Source: Muribaculaceae bacterium (GTDB taxonomy: Bacteria; Bacillota; Clostridia; Lachnospirales; Lachnospiraceae). Taken from it: 64,000 nt of DNA. This document shows positions 46,889 to 56,832 of this stretch, one piece after another; positions within the stretch are counted from its first letter, which is position 1, and each line of letters begins with the position of its first letter. Below the pieces are notes generated by a model, which was given only the letters and a program-made list of their open reading frames with translations, was not told the origin of the DNA and did not search any database. Position numbers and translations under genes: made by a program. The stretch covers positions 389,480-453,479 of the forward strand of contig JAMPCA010000001.1 in the NCBI GenBank assembly GCA_023666425.1. The letters run 5' to 3'.

Positions 46889-48493
46889 TTATTTTTTGTA
46901 CCGGGTCGCGGCCTCAATAAAGCCGCGGAACAGTGGGTGTGGGCGGTTCGGGCGGGACTTAAGCTCCGGGTGGGCCTGCGTCGCGATGAACCATGGGTGT
47001 CCGGGAAGCTCAAGCATCTCCACGATGCGTCCGTCCGGCGAAGTGCCGCAGAGCTTCATGCCGTGCTCCGTCAGGGCGGTGCGGTAATCGTTGTTCACCT
47101 CGTAGCGGTGGCGGTGGCGCTCCTCAATCTCTGTCTTTCCGTATACCTGGCAGGCTTTTGAGGCGGCGTCCAGCATACAGGGATAGGAGCCCAGGCGCAG
47201 AGTGCCGCCGATGTCCTCCACACCGTTCTGGTCGGGCATCAGCGCAATGACCGGATGGGTCGTGTTCGGATCCAGCTCGATGCTGTGGGCGTCGCGGAAC
47301 TTACATACATTTCTCGCGTAGTCGATGATTGCCACCTGCATCCCGAGGCATAGCCCGAGATAGGGAACCGAGTGCTCCCGTGCGTATTTGGCGGCGACGA
47401 TCATGCCCTCCACGCCCCGGACGCCGAAGCCTCCGGGAACGATGATGCCGCTCACATCGCCAAGCAGTCCGCCGGCTGTGTTCTCGTCAAGCTCCTCCGA
47501 GTCGATCCATTTGATATCCACGGTCGTATGCAGTGGAATGCCCCCGTGCTTTAGCGCCTCCACCACGGAGATGTAAGCGTCGTGCAGTGCGGTGTATTTG
47601 CCGACGAGAGCCACGCGCACCTCCTTGTCCGGGTGCCGCAGATCGTCCACCATCTGTTTCCAGTCGGCAAGGTCGGGCTCAGGGCAGTCGAGGTGCAGGC
47701 ACTCGCAGACTACCTTTGCGAGATTCTCCTGCTCCATGGCAAGGGGCGCCTCGTAGAGGTATTCCACATCCAGATTCTGCAGGACATGGGAGCAGGGCAC
47801 ATTACAGTAGAGGGCGATTTTGTCCTTGATACCTGCATCTAACGGATGCTCGGAGCGGCAGACAATGAGATCCGGCTGGATTCCCATGCCCTGCAGTTCC
47901 TTGACGCTGGCCTGCGTCGGTTTCGTCTTGAGCTCGCCGGAGGCCTTGATGTAAGGAATCAGCGTCACATGGCAGAGAATCGCGTTCTCGTGGCCGACCT
48001 CGTGCTGGAACTGGCGGATGGCCTCAAGGAAGGGCTGGCTCTCGATATCTCCCACGGTGCCCCCTACCTCAATGATGGCGATGTGCATATCGTCCGAGGT
48101 AAAATTCCGGTAGAAGCGCCCCTTGATCTCGTTTGTGATGTGGGGGATCACCTGCACAGTGCCCCCGCCGTAATCACCCCGGCGCTCCTTCTGGAGCACA
48201 GACCAGTACACCTTTCCGGTGGTCACGTTCGAATTCTTGGTGAGGCTCTCGTCGATAAAGCGCTCGTAGTGCCCGAGGTCAAGATCCGTCTCCGCGCCGT
48301 CGTCGGTGACAAACACCTCCCCGTGCTGGATCGGGTTCATGGTTCCCGGGTCGATATTGATGTATGGGTCAAATTTTTGCATGGTTACCTTGTAGCCCCT
48401 GGCCTTTAAGAGACGGCCGAGAGAGGCGGCGGTAATTCCTTTTCCAAGTCCGGATACCACGCCGCCGGTGACAAAAACGTATTTTACTGACAT
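46889..48493 (-). CDS. pyrG: CTP synthase
   Basis: This 534-residue enzyme makes CTP from UTP, ATP and glutamine in the cytosol. The N-terminal synthase domain opens with [16 protein letters not shown]. The C-terminal glutaminase domain has the nucleophile in L-G-L-C-L-G-M-Q and P-G-G-F-G-V-R-G. The length is normal. ATG 48493 follows AGGAGGAGGA; a longer frame to 48514 is not supported. The WYL regulator and DUF4250 genes follow on the same strand. Confidence 0.97.
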   Translation of the reverse strand: MSVKYVFVTGGVVSGLGKGITAASLGRLLKARGYKVTMQKFDPYINIDPGTMNPIQHGEVFVTDDGAETDLDLGHYERFIDESLTKNSNVTTGKVYWSVLQKERRGDYGGGTVQVIPHITNEIKGRFYRNFTSDDMHIAIIEVGGTVGDIESQPFLEAIRQFQHEVGHENAILCHVTLIPYIKASGELKTKPTQASVKELQGMGIQPDLIVCRSEHPLDAGIKDKIALYCNVPCSHVLQNLDVEYLYEAPLAMEQENLAKVVCECLHLDCPEPDLADWKQMVDDLRHPDKEVRVALVGKYTALHDAYISVVEALKHGGIPLHTTVDIKWIDSEELDENTAGGLLGDVSGIIVPGGFGVRGVEGMIVAAKYAREHSVPYLGLCLGMQVAIIDYARNVCKFRDAHSIELDPNTTHPVIALMPDQNGVEDIGGTLRLGSYPCMLDAASKACQVYGKTEIEERHRHRYEVNNDYRTALTEHGMKLCGTSPDGRIVEMLELPGHPWFIATQAHPELKSRPNRPHPLFRGFIEAATRYKK

Positions 48494-48630
48494 GTCTGTC
48501 CTCCTCCTGCGCATGTGTCAAATCATAAAACAGCAAAATAATAAATAACATTATACCGCCTGACAAAAAAATATTCTACTCTTTTTTAGAAAAACTTTAG
48601 AATTAAAGGGAAAAGTTCACGAACAAAATG

Positions 48631-48659
48631 TTGATTTCCCGTCTCTTTTTACATATAAT
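48631..48659 (+). promoter_or_regulatory. Promoter of ftsH
   Basis: TTGATT (48631-48636) and a perfect TATAAT (48654-48659) are separated by 17 bases. TGTACA occurs twice just downstream (48676-48681 and 48690-48695), which may be a regulatory site. No CIRCE or CtsR box is evident. Confidence 0.82.
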
Positions 48660-48711
48660 AGTACTATTGATTTTTGTACACGCACAAAATGTACATACAC
48701 TGGAGGAACAA

Positions 48712-50697
48712 ATGGATAATACCCCGAATGATTACAATCGCTACAATAATAATGGCTACAGCAACGGCAGTAATGGCGGCAACGGCAATGGGGCGAACAA
48801 TGGCAATGGCGGCAATGGCGGCAATGGCAGTGGCGGCAAGAAAAACCGCAACGGCCAGATGATTCTTACGTTTATTATGATGACGCTGGTGGTTTTGTTT
48901 TTCCTGTCATTTCTGGCCAGCAAGCATTCCCAGATGAGCTCGAAGGAGACGACCTACTCGGAGTTTTTAGAGCAGCTGGAAAAGGGGAATGTGGCCACGG
49001 TGGAGTTTGACTCCTACGAGATTGACTACGAGCTGGTGGAGGACAAGAGCCAGTATCCGATTACCTATTATACCGGATATGTGAACGACTATGAGCTGGT
49101 CGGCGAGCTTAAGGAGGCAAAGACCTCGGAGGGGAAGCCGGTGGAGATCAGCGCGACGGTGCCGGACAACACCTCCACATGGCTTTTAAATATTTTAAGC
49201 TTTGTGATCCCGCTGGTTTTCATCTGGATTCTTCTGGGCGTCCTGATGAAGCGCATGGGTGGCGGCGCGATGGGCGTGGGCAAGTCCACGGCCAAGGTCT
49301 ATGTGGAGAAATCGACCGGCGTTACTTTTAAGGACGTGGCGGGGCAGAATGAAGCCAAGGAATCCCTGCAGGAGGTTGTGGACTTTTTACACAATCCCAA
49401 GAAGTACAGTGAGATCGGCGCGAAGCTGCCGAAGGGCGCGCTTCTTGTAGGGCCTCCGGGAACCGGCAAGACCCTGCTTGCAAAGGCGGTGGCGGGAGAG
49501 GCGAATGTGCCCTTCTTCTCGCTGGCAGGCTCTGATTTTGTGGAGATGTTTGTGGGCGTGGGAGCCTCCCGTGTCCGGGATCTTTTTAAGGAGGCGCAGA
49601 AGATGGCTCCCTGCATCATCTTTATCGACGAGATTGACGCCATCGGAAAAAGCCGCGACAGCCGTTACGGCGGCGGCAACGACGAGCGGGAGCAGACCTT
49701 AAACCAGCTTCTTGCGGAGATGGACGGCTTTGACCCCTCCAAGGGAATTCTGATCCTCGCGGCCACGAACCGCCCGGAGGTGCTGGACAAGGCATTGCTT
49801 CGTCCGGGGCGTTTTGACCGGAGGATTATTGTGGACAAGCCGGATCTAAAGGGGCGTCTGGAGACGCTTAAGGTACATTCCAAGGATGTGCACATGGACG
49901 AGTCTGTGGATCTGGACGCGCTGGCGCTGGCGACGGCGGGGCTGGTGGGCTCGGATCTTGCCAATATGATCAACGAGGCGGCGATCAACGCGGTCAAGCA
50001 TGGGCGCAAGCTCGTCAATCAGGCGGATCTCTTTGAGGCCTTTGAGCTGGTGGCTGTGGGCGGCAAGGAGAAGAAGGACCGTGTCATGGGGGAGAAGGAG
50101 CGCAGGATCGTCTCCTATCACGAGGTGGGGCATGCGCTCGTGTCCGCCCTGCAGAAGAATACGGAGCCGGTGCAGAAGATTACCATTGTGCCCCGGACGA
50201 TGGGAGCGCTGGGCTACACCCTGCAGACCCCGGAGGAGGAGAAGTATCTGGAGACGAAGGACGAACTCCTTGCGAAGATTACCACCTACATGGCGGGGCG
50301 CGCAGCGGAGGTTTTGGTGTTCTCCGCCGCTACCAGCGGCGCGGCCAACGATATCGAGCAGGCCTCGAAGATTGCGAGAGCCATGGTCACGATGTACGGT
50401 ATGTCCGACCGCTTTGGAATGATGTGTCTGGCGACGGTGGAGAACCAGTATCTCGACGGCGGCGCGGGCTTAATCTGCGGCGAGGATACGGCGGGACAGA
50501 TCGACGAGGAGGTTCTTGGCATTATCAACGCCTGCTACGCTAAGGCGACGGCTCTGCTTGAGGAGAACAGGGAGATTTTAGACCATATCAGTGACTACCT
50601 CTACGAGAAGGAGACGATCACCGGAAAAGAATTTATGAAGATGTTCCGGGAGATGAAGGGGCTTCCCGGGGAGGAGGAAAAGGAAGCTGAGGCATAA
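48712..50697 (+). CDS. ftsH: ATP-dependent zinc metalloprotease FtsH
   Basis: This 661-residue membrane protease degrades misfolded or regulatory proteins. An unusual Asn/Gly-rich N-terminal tail (about 5-45) precedes the first membrane helix (about 50-68). A small extracytoplasmic domain and a second helix (about 160-182) follow, then the AAA domain with Walker A G-P-P-G-T-G-K-T at 247-254 and Walker [10 protein letters not shown], and the protease domain with zinc motif H-E-V-G-H at 470-474. ATG 48712 is chosen because CTGGAGGAACAA precedes it; the frame reaching back to 48628 would overlap the promoter. It has its own promoter and heads a run of core genes. Confidence 0.96.
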   Translation: MDNTPNDYNRYNNNGYSNGSNGGNGNGANNGNGGNGGNGSGGKKNRNGQMILTFIMMTLVVLFFLSFLASKHSQMSSKETTYSEFLEQLEKGNVATVEFDSYEIDYELVEDKSQYPITYYTGYVNDYELVGELKEAKTSEGKPVEISATVPDNTSTWLLNILSFVIPLVFIWILLGVLMKRMGGGAMGVGKSTAKVYVEKSTGVTFKDVAGQNEAKESLQEVVDFLHNPKKYSEIGAKLPKGALLVGPPGTGKTLLAKAVAGEANVPFFSLAGSDFVEMFVGVGASRVRDLFKEAQKMAPCIIFIDEIDAIGKSRDSRYGGGNDEREQTLNQLLAEMDGFDPSKGILILAATNRPEVLDKALLRPGRFDRRIIVDKPDLKGRLETLKVHSKDVHMDESVDLDALALATAGLVGSDLANMINEAAINAVKHGRKLVNQADLFEAFELVAVGGKEKKDRVMGEKERRIVSYHEVGHALVSALQKNTEPVQKITIVPRTMGALGYTLQTPEEEKYLETKDELLAKITTYMAGRAAEVLVFSAATSGAANDIEQASKIARAMVTMYGMSDRFGMMCLATVENQYLDGGAGLICGEDTAGQIDEEVLGIINACYAKATALLEENREILDHISDYLYEKETITGKEFMKMFREMKGLPGEEEKEAEA

Positions 50698-50699
50698 CT

Positions 50700-52559
50700 A
50701 TGTTCGATTTTGAAGAGGAACTGCGCAAACTCCCGGATCAGCCGGGAGTTTATATTATGCATGATGCGCGCGACGCCATCATTTATATTGGAAAAGCTCT
50801 AAGCCTTAGAAAACGGGTGCGCCAGTATTTTCAGCCCAGCCATGACGAGGGCATCAAGAAAAAGCAGATGGTGCAGCACATTGCGAGGTTTGAGTATATT
50901 GTGACGGACTCGGAGCTGGAGGCGCTGGTCTTAGAGTGCAATCTGATCAAGGAGCACACGCCAAAGTACAATACGATGCTCCGGGACGACAAGACTTACC
51001 CCTACATCCGGGTGACGGCGGAAGATTTTCCGCGGGTGCTTTTTTCACGGCAGATAAAAAAGGACAGATCAAGGTATTTCGGCCCTTACACCAGCGCGGG
51101 GGCGGTGAAGGACACCATCGAGCTTCTCAATAAGCTCTACAGGCTCAGAACCTGCAGCCGGAAGCTGCCAAAGGAAATCGGGGCGGAGCGGGCGTGCCTG
51201 AATTACCACATTCACCAGTGCTCGGCTCCCTGCCAGGGCTATGTCACGAAGGAGGAGTACGGGAAGCGGGTGGAGGCTGCGCTGGAGTTTTTGAACGGCA
51301 GTTACAAGCCCGTGATGGAGGAGCTTACGGGGAAGATGGAGGCTGCGGCGCAGGAGCTTGCGTTCGAGAAGGCCATCGAGTACCGGGAGCTTTTGGAGAG
51401 TGTAAAGCAGATCGCGCAGAAGCAGAAGATTACCAGCGCCGACGGGGAGGACAAGGATATCATCGCCCTCGCAAACGACGATGTGGACGCCGTGGTGCAG
51501 GTGTTTTTTATCCGGGGAGGCAAGATTATCGGCAGAGACCATTTTCATGTGCGGGTGGGAACGGAGGAGGGGCCGGGCGATATCCTGACGGAGTTCGTCA
51601 AACAGTTCTATTCCGGGACGCCCTTTATCCCCCGGCAGATCATGCTGCAGGAGCCTGTGAACGACCTTGCGGTCTTAGAGGAGTGGCTCACGAAAAAGCG
51701 GGGGCGGAAGGTGTCCATCTTAATTCCCCAGAGAGGCATGAAGGAGAAGCTGGTGGAGCTGGCGGCAAAGAATGCCGGGCTGGTTCTGGGGCAGGATAAG
51801 GAGCGCATCAAGCGTGAGGAGGGACGGACGATCGGCGCAGTGCGGGAGATTGAGAGGCTTTTGGGACTTTCCGGGCTGGAGCGGATGGAGGCCTACGATA
51901 TCTCGAACACCAACGGTTTTGAGAGCGTGGGTTCCATGGTGGTCTATGAGAAGGGCAGGCCGAAGCGGAGCGATTACCGCAAATTCAAGCTTCGGACAGT
52001 CACGGGGCCGGACGATTACGCATCCATGCACGAAGTGCTGACAAGGCGCTTTTGCCACGGGCTTAAGGAGGAGAAGGAGCTGCAGAGCAAAAATGCGCCG
52101 AAGGAGCTGGGGAGTTTTACCCGCTTCCCGGACATCATTATGATGGACGGCGGCAGGGGGCAGGTCAATGTCTGCCTGCAGGTGCTTGACGAGCTGGGGC
52201 TGGATATCCCGGTGTGCGGCATGGTGAAGGATGATTATCACCGGACGAGGGGACTCTATTACAAGAATGTGGAGATTCCCATCGACCGCCACGGGGAGGC
52301 GTTCAAGCTCATCACCCGGATTCAGGACGAGGCGCACCGCTTCGCGATCGAGTACCACCGCAGCCTGCGCGCAAAGGCACAGGTGCACTCGGTGCTGGAT
52401 GACATAGAGGGAGTGGGACCCGCCCGCAGAAAGGCGCTGATGCGGCGCTACCAGTCGCTGGAAAATATGAAACAGGCGTCGGTGGATGAGCTTGCCGAAA
52501 CGGAGACCTTAAACCGCCAGGTGGCGGAAAATGTCTACGAATTTTTGCACCGTACATAA
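50700..52559 (+). CDS. uvrC: Excinuclease ABC subunit C
   Basis: This 619-residue protein is the nuclease of nucleotide excision repair. Domains in order: GIY-YIG nuclease (about 12-90; G-V-Y-I-M-H and I-I-Y-I-G-K-A), UVR motif (about 200-235), the RNase-H-like second nuclease (about 370-500) and C-terminal helix-hairpin-helix DNA-binding motifs (about 560-619; [14 protein letters not shown]). The length is normal. It starts two bases after the ftsH stop with a weak site, so it is translated by coupling to ftsH. Confidence 0.97.
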   Translation: MFDFEEELRKLPDQPGVYIMHDARDAIIYIGKALSLRKRVRQYFQPSHDEGIKKKQMVQHIARFEYIVTDSELEALVLECNLIKEHTPKYNTMLRDDKTYPYIRVTAEDFPRVLFSRQIKKDRSRYFGPYTSAGAVKDTIELLNKLYRLRTCSRKLPKEIGAERACLNYHIHQCSAPCQGYVTKEEYGKRVEAALEFLNGSYKPVMEELTGKMEAAAQELAFEKAIEYRELLESVKQIAQKQKITSADGEDKDIIALANDDVDAVVQVFFIRGGKIIGRDHFHVRVGTEEGPGDILTEFVKQFYSGTPFIPRQIMLQEPVNDLAVLEEWLTKKRGRKVSILIPQRGMKEKLVELAAKNAGLVLGQDKERIKREEGRTIGAVREIERLLGLSGLERMEAYDISNTNGFESVGSMVVYEKGRPKRSDYRKFKLRTVTGPDDYASMHEVLTRRFCHGLKEEKELQSKNAPKELGSFTRFPDIIMMDGGRGQVNVCLQVLDELGLDIPVCGMVKDDYHRTRGLYYKNVEIPIDRHGEAFKLITRIQDEAHRFAIEYHRSLRAKAQVHSVLDDIEGVGPARRKALMRRYQSLENMKQASVDELAETETLNRQVAENVYEFLHRT

Positions 52560-52580
52560 TTGCTATGCATAAGCAATTAT
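52556..52580. other. Hairpin overlapping the uvrC stop codon
   Basis: ATAATTGCT (52556-52564) pairs with AGCAATTAT (52572-52580) over a seven-base loop. No T-run follows. It lies between uvrC and hprK and may reduce read-through or stabilise the upstream message. Confidence 0.5.
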
Positions 52581-52637
52581 GGTAGAATTGTGGAGTAAAT
52601 GGCATAGGATTCTATTAGGATGAACGGGGGACGAAAT

Positions 52638-53579
52638 ATGCTGAGCAACAGTGTGAGTGTGGCAAAGATTGCCGAGCTTTTGGATTTGAAATGCTTTACA
52701 TGCGGCCTGGACTTAAAAAAGCGCAGGGTGTCCAACAGTGACGTGAACCGTCCGGCGCTGCAGCTTGCCGGATATTTTGAGCATTTTGAGAAGTCAAGGA
52801 TCCAGATCATGGGGAATGTAGAGTACGCCTATATTCAGCAGATGAACGATGAGGAGAAGCGGGTGCGCTACGAGGCGTTTCTGCAGCTGGATATTCCCTG
52901 CATCATTTTCTGCCGGGATCTGCAGCCGGGGAATATTCTTTTAGAGCTGGCGGAGAAGTACGGGGTGCCGCTTCTGGGGACGGAGCGCCCCACCTCGGAG
53001 TTCATGGCGGAGCTGATCTATGCGCTTGGCGAGCAGCTTGCGCCCAGCATCACGATCCACGGCGTGCTGGTGGATGTGTATGGCGAGGGTCTGATGATCA
53101 TCGGGGACAGCGGCATCGGAAAGAGCGAGGCGGCGCTGGAGCTGATCCGCCGGGGGCACCGCCTGGTGACGGACGATGTGGTGGAGATCCGCAAGCTCAA
53201 CGAGCACACCCTGATGGGCACCTCCCCGGACGTGACGCGGCACTTTATCGAGCTGCGGGGAATCGGCATCATCGACGTAAAGGCGCTCTATGGCGTGGAG
53301 TGCGTCAAGGAGAAGCAGCAGATTGATCTGGTGATCAAGCTGGAGGACTGGAAAAAGGATGCGGATTACGACCGGCTGGGGCTGGAGGAGGAGTACACGG
53401 AGTATCTCGGCAACAAGGTGGTGTGCCACTCCCTGCCGATACGTCCCGGGCGGAATCTCGCGGTCATCTGCGAGACGGCGGCGGTCAACCACAGACAGAA
53501 GAAGATGGGCTACAATGCGGCGCAGGAGCTGTACCGCAGAGTGCAGGAGAATATGACAAAGCCAAGAGAAGAAGAATAA
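52638..53579 (+). CDS. hprK: HPr kinase/phosphorylase
   Basis: This 313-residue enzyme phosphorylates HPr and Crh on a serine in response to glycolytic state, controlling carbon catabolite repression in Firmicutes. The Walker A loop G-D-S-G-I-G-K-S lies at 156-163, the place known in Lactobacillus HprK, and the C-terminal signature around I-E-L-R-G-I-G-I-I-D-V follows at about 207-217. ATG 52638 follows GGGGGA; an in-frame ATG at 52620 is less like the family start. A likely substrate is the HPr-like protein at 33.2 kb. Together they could tie mannan use to catabolite repression, although no cre site is claimed. Confidence 0.96.
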   Translation: MLSNSVSVAKIAELLDLKCFTCGLDLKKRRVSNSDVNRPALQLAGYFEHFEKSRIQIMGNVEYAYIQQMNDEEKRVRYEAFLQLDIPCIIFCRDLQPGNILLELAEKYGVPLLGTERPTSEFMAELIYALGEQLAPSITIHGVLVDVYGEGLMIIGDSGIGKSEAALELIRRGHRLVTDDVVEIRKLNEHTLMGTSPDVTRHFIELRGIGIIDVKALYGVECVKEKQQIDLVIKLEDWKKDADYDRLGLEEEYTEYLGNKVVCHSLPIRPGRNLAVICETAAVNHRQKKMGYNAAQELYRRVQENMTKPREEE

Positions 53580-53600
53580 AATAGAAAAGAGGTAAGCAGT

Positions 53601-55007
53601 ATGGAAAAGAAAAACGCATGGGAAAAATACCCCGTGGGAGAGAAGAGAGACGAGGTCTTCCGCTTCGCGGAGGGCTATCGGGCATTTCTCTCCGAGTGCA
53701 AGACGGAGCGCGAATGTACGGCGAGGTTTTACGCCGACGCGAAGGCGGCGGGCTACCGCGACCTTGACGAGCTGATCGGGCAAAAGGCCTCCGTGAAGGC
53801 CGGGGACAGGATTGTCGCGAACAATATGGGGAAGGGGCTGGCGATGTTTGTGATCGGCGAGAAGCCCATCGAGGCGGGCATGAACATTCTCGGCGCACAC
53901 ATTGACTCCCCGCGTCTGGATCTTAAGCAGGTGCCCCTGTATGAGGATACGGAGCTTGCGCTCATGGACACCCACTATTACGGCGGCGTGAAAAAATACC
54001 AGTGGGTGACGCTGCCGCTGGCGCTCCACGGCGTGATCTGCAAAAAGGATGGGACGACCGTGACCGTGAATGTCGGCGAGAAGCCGGAGGATCCGGTGTT
54101 TGGCGTGAGCGATCTGCTGATCCACCTCGCTTCCGAGCAGATGGAGAAGAAGGCCGCAAAGGTGATCGACGGCGAGAACTTAGATGTGCTGATCGGCTCG
54201 ATCCCTGCGGCGGAGCCGGAGAGCGAGGAGGAGAAGAAGGAGAAAAAAGACCGCGTCAAGGCGAACATTTTAGATATCCTATTGAAGGAATACGGCGTGG
54301 AGGAGGACGATCTGCTCTCCGCCGAGATCGAGGTGGTTCCGGCGGGAGCGGCGAGGGATTACGGTTTCGACCGCAGTATGATCATGGGCTACGGCCACGA
54401 CGACAGAGTCTGCGCCTACCCCTCTTTCCTGGCGATGCTGGAGATGGAAAAGCCGGAATATACCAGCGTCTGCCTGCTGGTGGACAAGGAGGAGATCGGC
54501 AGCTGCGGGGCGACCGGCATGGAGTCGCGCTTCTTTGAGAACTGTGTGGCGGAGGTGATGAATCTGGCGGGAGACTACAGCGGGCTTCTGCTGCGCCGGG
54601 CGATGAGAAATTCCAGGATGCTCTCCTCCGACGTGTCCGCGGCCTTTGACCCGAATTTCCCATCGGTGATGGATAAGAAGAACTGTGCGTATTTCGGCAA
54701 GGGTCTGGTATTCAATAAGTACACGGGAGCCCGGGGCAAAAGCGGCTCCAACGACGCCAATGCCGAGTATATCGCGAAGCTGCGCCGGATACTGGACGAG
54801 GGAGACATCGCATTCCAGACCGCGGAGCTTGGGAAGGTAGACCAGGGAGGCGGCGGCACCATCGCCTATATCCTCGCCAACTTTGGCATGAACGTGATCG
54901 ACAGCGGCGTGGCGGTTTTAAATATGCACGCGCCCTGGGAGATTATCAGCAAGGTGGATCTCTACGAGGCATGGCGCGGCTATGTGGCATTTTTGAGGGA
55001 AGCATAG
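53601..55007 (+). CDS. M18-family aspartyl aminopeptidase
   Basis: This 468-residue metallopeptidase removes N-terminal amino acids from peptides in the cytosol. The two-zinc site is visible in G-A-H-I-D-S-P-R-L-D (about 95-104), D-K-E-E-I-G-S (about 295-301) and the tetrahedral-type H-D-D-R-V-C region near 271. H-Y-Y-G-G follows the first motif. AGAGGT precedes the start. It lies between hprK and murB with short gaps, so the genes are probably co-transcribed. The fold assignment is firm; preference for aspartate or glutamate is not visible. Confidence 0.93.
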   Translation: MEKKNAWEKYPVGEKRDEVFRFAEGYRAFLSECKTERECTARFYADAKAAGYRDLDELIGQKASVKAGDRIVANNMGKGLAMFVIGEKPIEAGMNILGAHIDSPRLDLKQVPLYEDTELALMDTHYYGGVKKYQWVTLPLALHGVICKKDGTTVTVNVGEKPEDPVFGVSDLLIHLASEQMEKKAAKVIDGENLDVLIGSIPAAEPESEEEKKEKKDRVKANILDILLKEYGVEEDDLLSAEIEVVPAGAARDYGFDRSMIMGYGHDDRVCAYPSFLAMLEMEKPEYTSVCLLVDKEEIGSCGATGMESRFFENCVAEVMNLAGDYSGLLLRRAMRNSRMLSSDVSAAFDPNFPSVMDKKNCAYFGKGLVFNKYTGARGKSGSNDANAEYIAKLRRILDEGDIAFQTAELGKVDQGGGGTIAYILANFGMNVIDSGVAVLNMHAPWEIISKVDLYEAWRGYVAFLREA

Positions 55008-55010
55008 CCT

Positions 55011-55928
55011 ATGGAGAATTTTCAGGAGTTTGTTATGAGGGAGCTGCCGCAGCTTGACCTGCTTAGGGAGGAGCCGATGGAGAGGCATACGACCTTCCGC
55101 ATCGGAGGTCCGGCGGAGTACTATGCAAGACCGGCGCGGGAGGAGCTGGCGCCGCTTCTGCGGCTCGCCCGCTCTGCGGGTGTGCCGGTTACGGTCATTG
55201 GCAACGGCAGCAATCTTTTAGTGGCGGACAGCGGTATCCGGGGGCTGGTCGTGGAGATTGGCGGACAGATGAGCCGCGTCCGTATCGAGGGAACGAAGCT
55301 GGTGGCGTCCGCCGGTGCGCTTTTGTCCGCCGTGGCGTCTGCCGCTGCGGCCGCGGGGCTTGGCGGTCTGGAGTTTGCCGCAGGGATTCCCGGCAATCTC
55401 GGCGGCGCCATCGTGATGAATGCCGGGGCATACGGCGGGGAGATGAAGGACGTTGTCGAGAGCGTGACGGCGCTCACCCCCGACGGGCAGCTGCAGAGCC
55501 TGTGCACGGAGGAGCTGGACTTTGGCTACCGGCACAGCAGTATTCCTGACAGGAATCATATTGTCGTGGAGGCAGTCCTTACGCTCACACCGAAGCCGGA
55601 GGAGGAGATCCGGGCGGAAATGGCGGAGCTTCGCAGAAAGCGCCTGCACAGGCAACCGCTCGAATTTCCCAGCGCAGGGAGCACCTTCAAGCGGCCCGAG
55701 GGGAATTATGCGGGAAAGCTCATTATGGACGCAGGCCTGCGGGGCTATACCGTGGGGGGCGCGCAGGTGTCCGAAAAGCATTGCGGTTTTGTAGTGAACA
55801 CTGGCGGCGCGGCGGCGGCGGATGTTCTGCGGCTGATGCGCGACGTGCAGGAGAAAGTGCGCGCGGCCTTCGGCGTGCATTTGGAGCCGGAGGTGAAGCT
55901 TCTGGGGGATTTTGATACTGGGATGTGA
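55011..55928 (+). CDS. murB: UDP-N-acetylenolpyruvoylglucosamine reductase
   Basis: This 305-residue flavoenzyme makes UDP-MurNAc for peptidoglycan. The FAD-binding half contains V-I-G-N-G-S-N-L-L-V (about 62-71) and A-G-I-P-G-N-L-G-G-A (about 125-134). The substrate half contains S-A-G-S-T-F-K-R-P and the late A-G-L-R-G-Y-T-V-G-G-A-Q-V-S-E-K-H, typical of the shorter Firmicute type. It begins three bases after the peptidase stop. The next genes rapZ and whiA follow closely. Confidence 0.97.
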   Translation: MENFQEFVMRELPQLDLLREEPMERHTTFRIGGPAEYYARPAREELAPLLRLARSAGVPVTVIGNGSNLLVADSGIRGLVVEIGGQMSRVRIEGTKLVASAGALLSAVASAAAAAGLGGLEFAAGIPGNLGGAIVMNAGAYGGEMKDVVESVTALTPDGQLQSLCTEELDFGYRHSSIPDRNHIVVEAVLTLTPKPEEEIRAEMAELRRKRLHRQPLEFPSAGSTFKRPEGNYAGKLIMDAGLRGYTVGGAQVSEKHCGFVVNTGGAAAADVLRLMRDVQEKVRAAFGVHLEPEVKLLGDFDTGM

Positions 55929-55946
55929 CGGGAAGGAGGGGTGCAT

Positions 55947-56831
55947 ATGTCAGATTTGCGTTTGGTGATTGTGACGGGAATGTCCGGCGCGGGGAAGAGT
56001 ACGGCGATGAAGATGATGGAGGATATGGGATTTTTCTGTATCGACAATCTGCCGATTCCGCTTTTGGATAAGCTGGTGGATTTCACCATGACCTTTCACA
56101 CGGAGACAAGGAAGATTGCCATCGGAACGGACGTCCGCAGCGGGGACGGCTTAGACCGGGTGGAGGAGATGATGCGGATGCTCTCGGAGAAGGACGCCCA
56201 CTGTGAGATCCTCTTTCTGGACGCGGAGGACAATGTGCTGGTGAAGCGTTACAAGGAGACGAGGCGCAGCCACCCGCTGGCGCAGGGCGAGCGGGTAGAC
56301 AAGGGCATCGAGAAGGAGCGTAAAAAGCTCGCGCAGCTCAAGACACAGGCGGACTACATCATCGACACCAGCAGGCTTTTGACGAGGGATCTGAAATCCG
56401 AGCTGGAGCGTATCTTTGTCCGGGACGAGGATTACAAGAGCCTGTTTGTCACGATCCTCTCCTTCGGCTTCAAATACGGCATTCCCGCGGACTCGGATCT
56501 CGTGATGGATGTGCGTTTTCTGCCGAACCCCTATTATATCGAGGAGCTGCGCCCCAAAACCGGCAACGATGTGGAGATCCAGCAGTATGTCATGCAGTTT
56601 AAAGAGGCGGAGATTTTTCTGGATAAGCTCTCGGAGCTCATTGATTTTCTGATTCCCCACTATATTTCGGAGGGGAAGAACCAGCTGGTCATCTCGATTG
56701 GCTGTACCGGGGGCAAACACCGCTCCGTGACGCTGGCGAACGAGCTGTATAAGCGTCTGGCCTCCGGCACGGAGTACGGGCTTAAGATTGAGCACAGGGA
56801 TATCGGAAAGGATGCGCAGAGGGGAAAGTAG
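55947..56831 (+). CDS. rapZ: RapZ/YvcJ-family nucleotide-binding protein
   Basis: This 294-residue protein has an N-terminal P-loop G-M-S-G-A-G-K-S-T at 11-19 and the C-terminal RapZ domain with I-G-C-T-G-G-K-H-R-S-V. In gamma-proteobacteria it controls GlmS through small RNAs; in Firmicutes (YvcJ) it has GTPase activity and an unclear role. ATG 55947 follows GGAAGGAGGGG and is preferred to GTG 55941. It sits one base before whiA; the usual partner gene yvcK between them is missing here. Confidence 0.95.
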   Translation: MSDLRLVIVTGMSGAGKSTAMKMMEDMGFFCIDNLPIPLLDKLVDFTMTFHTETRKIAIGTDVRSGDGLDRVEEMMRMLSEKDAHCEILFLDAEDNVLVKRYKETRRSHPLAQGERVDKGIEKERKKLAQLKTQADYIIDTSRLLTRDLKSELERIFVRDEDYKSLFVTILSFGFKYGIPADSDLVMDVRFLPNPYYIEELRPKTGNDVEIQQYVMQFKEAEIFLDKLSELIDFLIPHYISEGKNQLVISIGCTGGKHRSVTLANELYKRLASGTEYGLKIEHRDIGKDAQRGK

Positions 56832-56832
56832 T

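Noticed and set aside
48628..48711. FtsH start at 48628
   Set aside because: That start would lie upstream of the -35/-10 promoter boxes (48631-48659); ATG 48712 has a good ribosome binding site.
52941..54125. Minus-strand open frame of 394 codons across hprK and the M18 peptidase gene
   Set aside because: It spans two well-defined plus-strand genes and their gap, is His/Arg-rich and has no recognisable domain, so it is a shadow.
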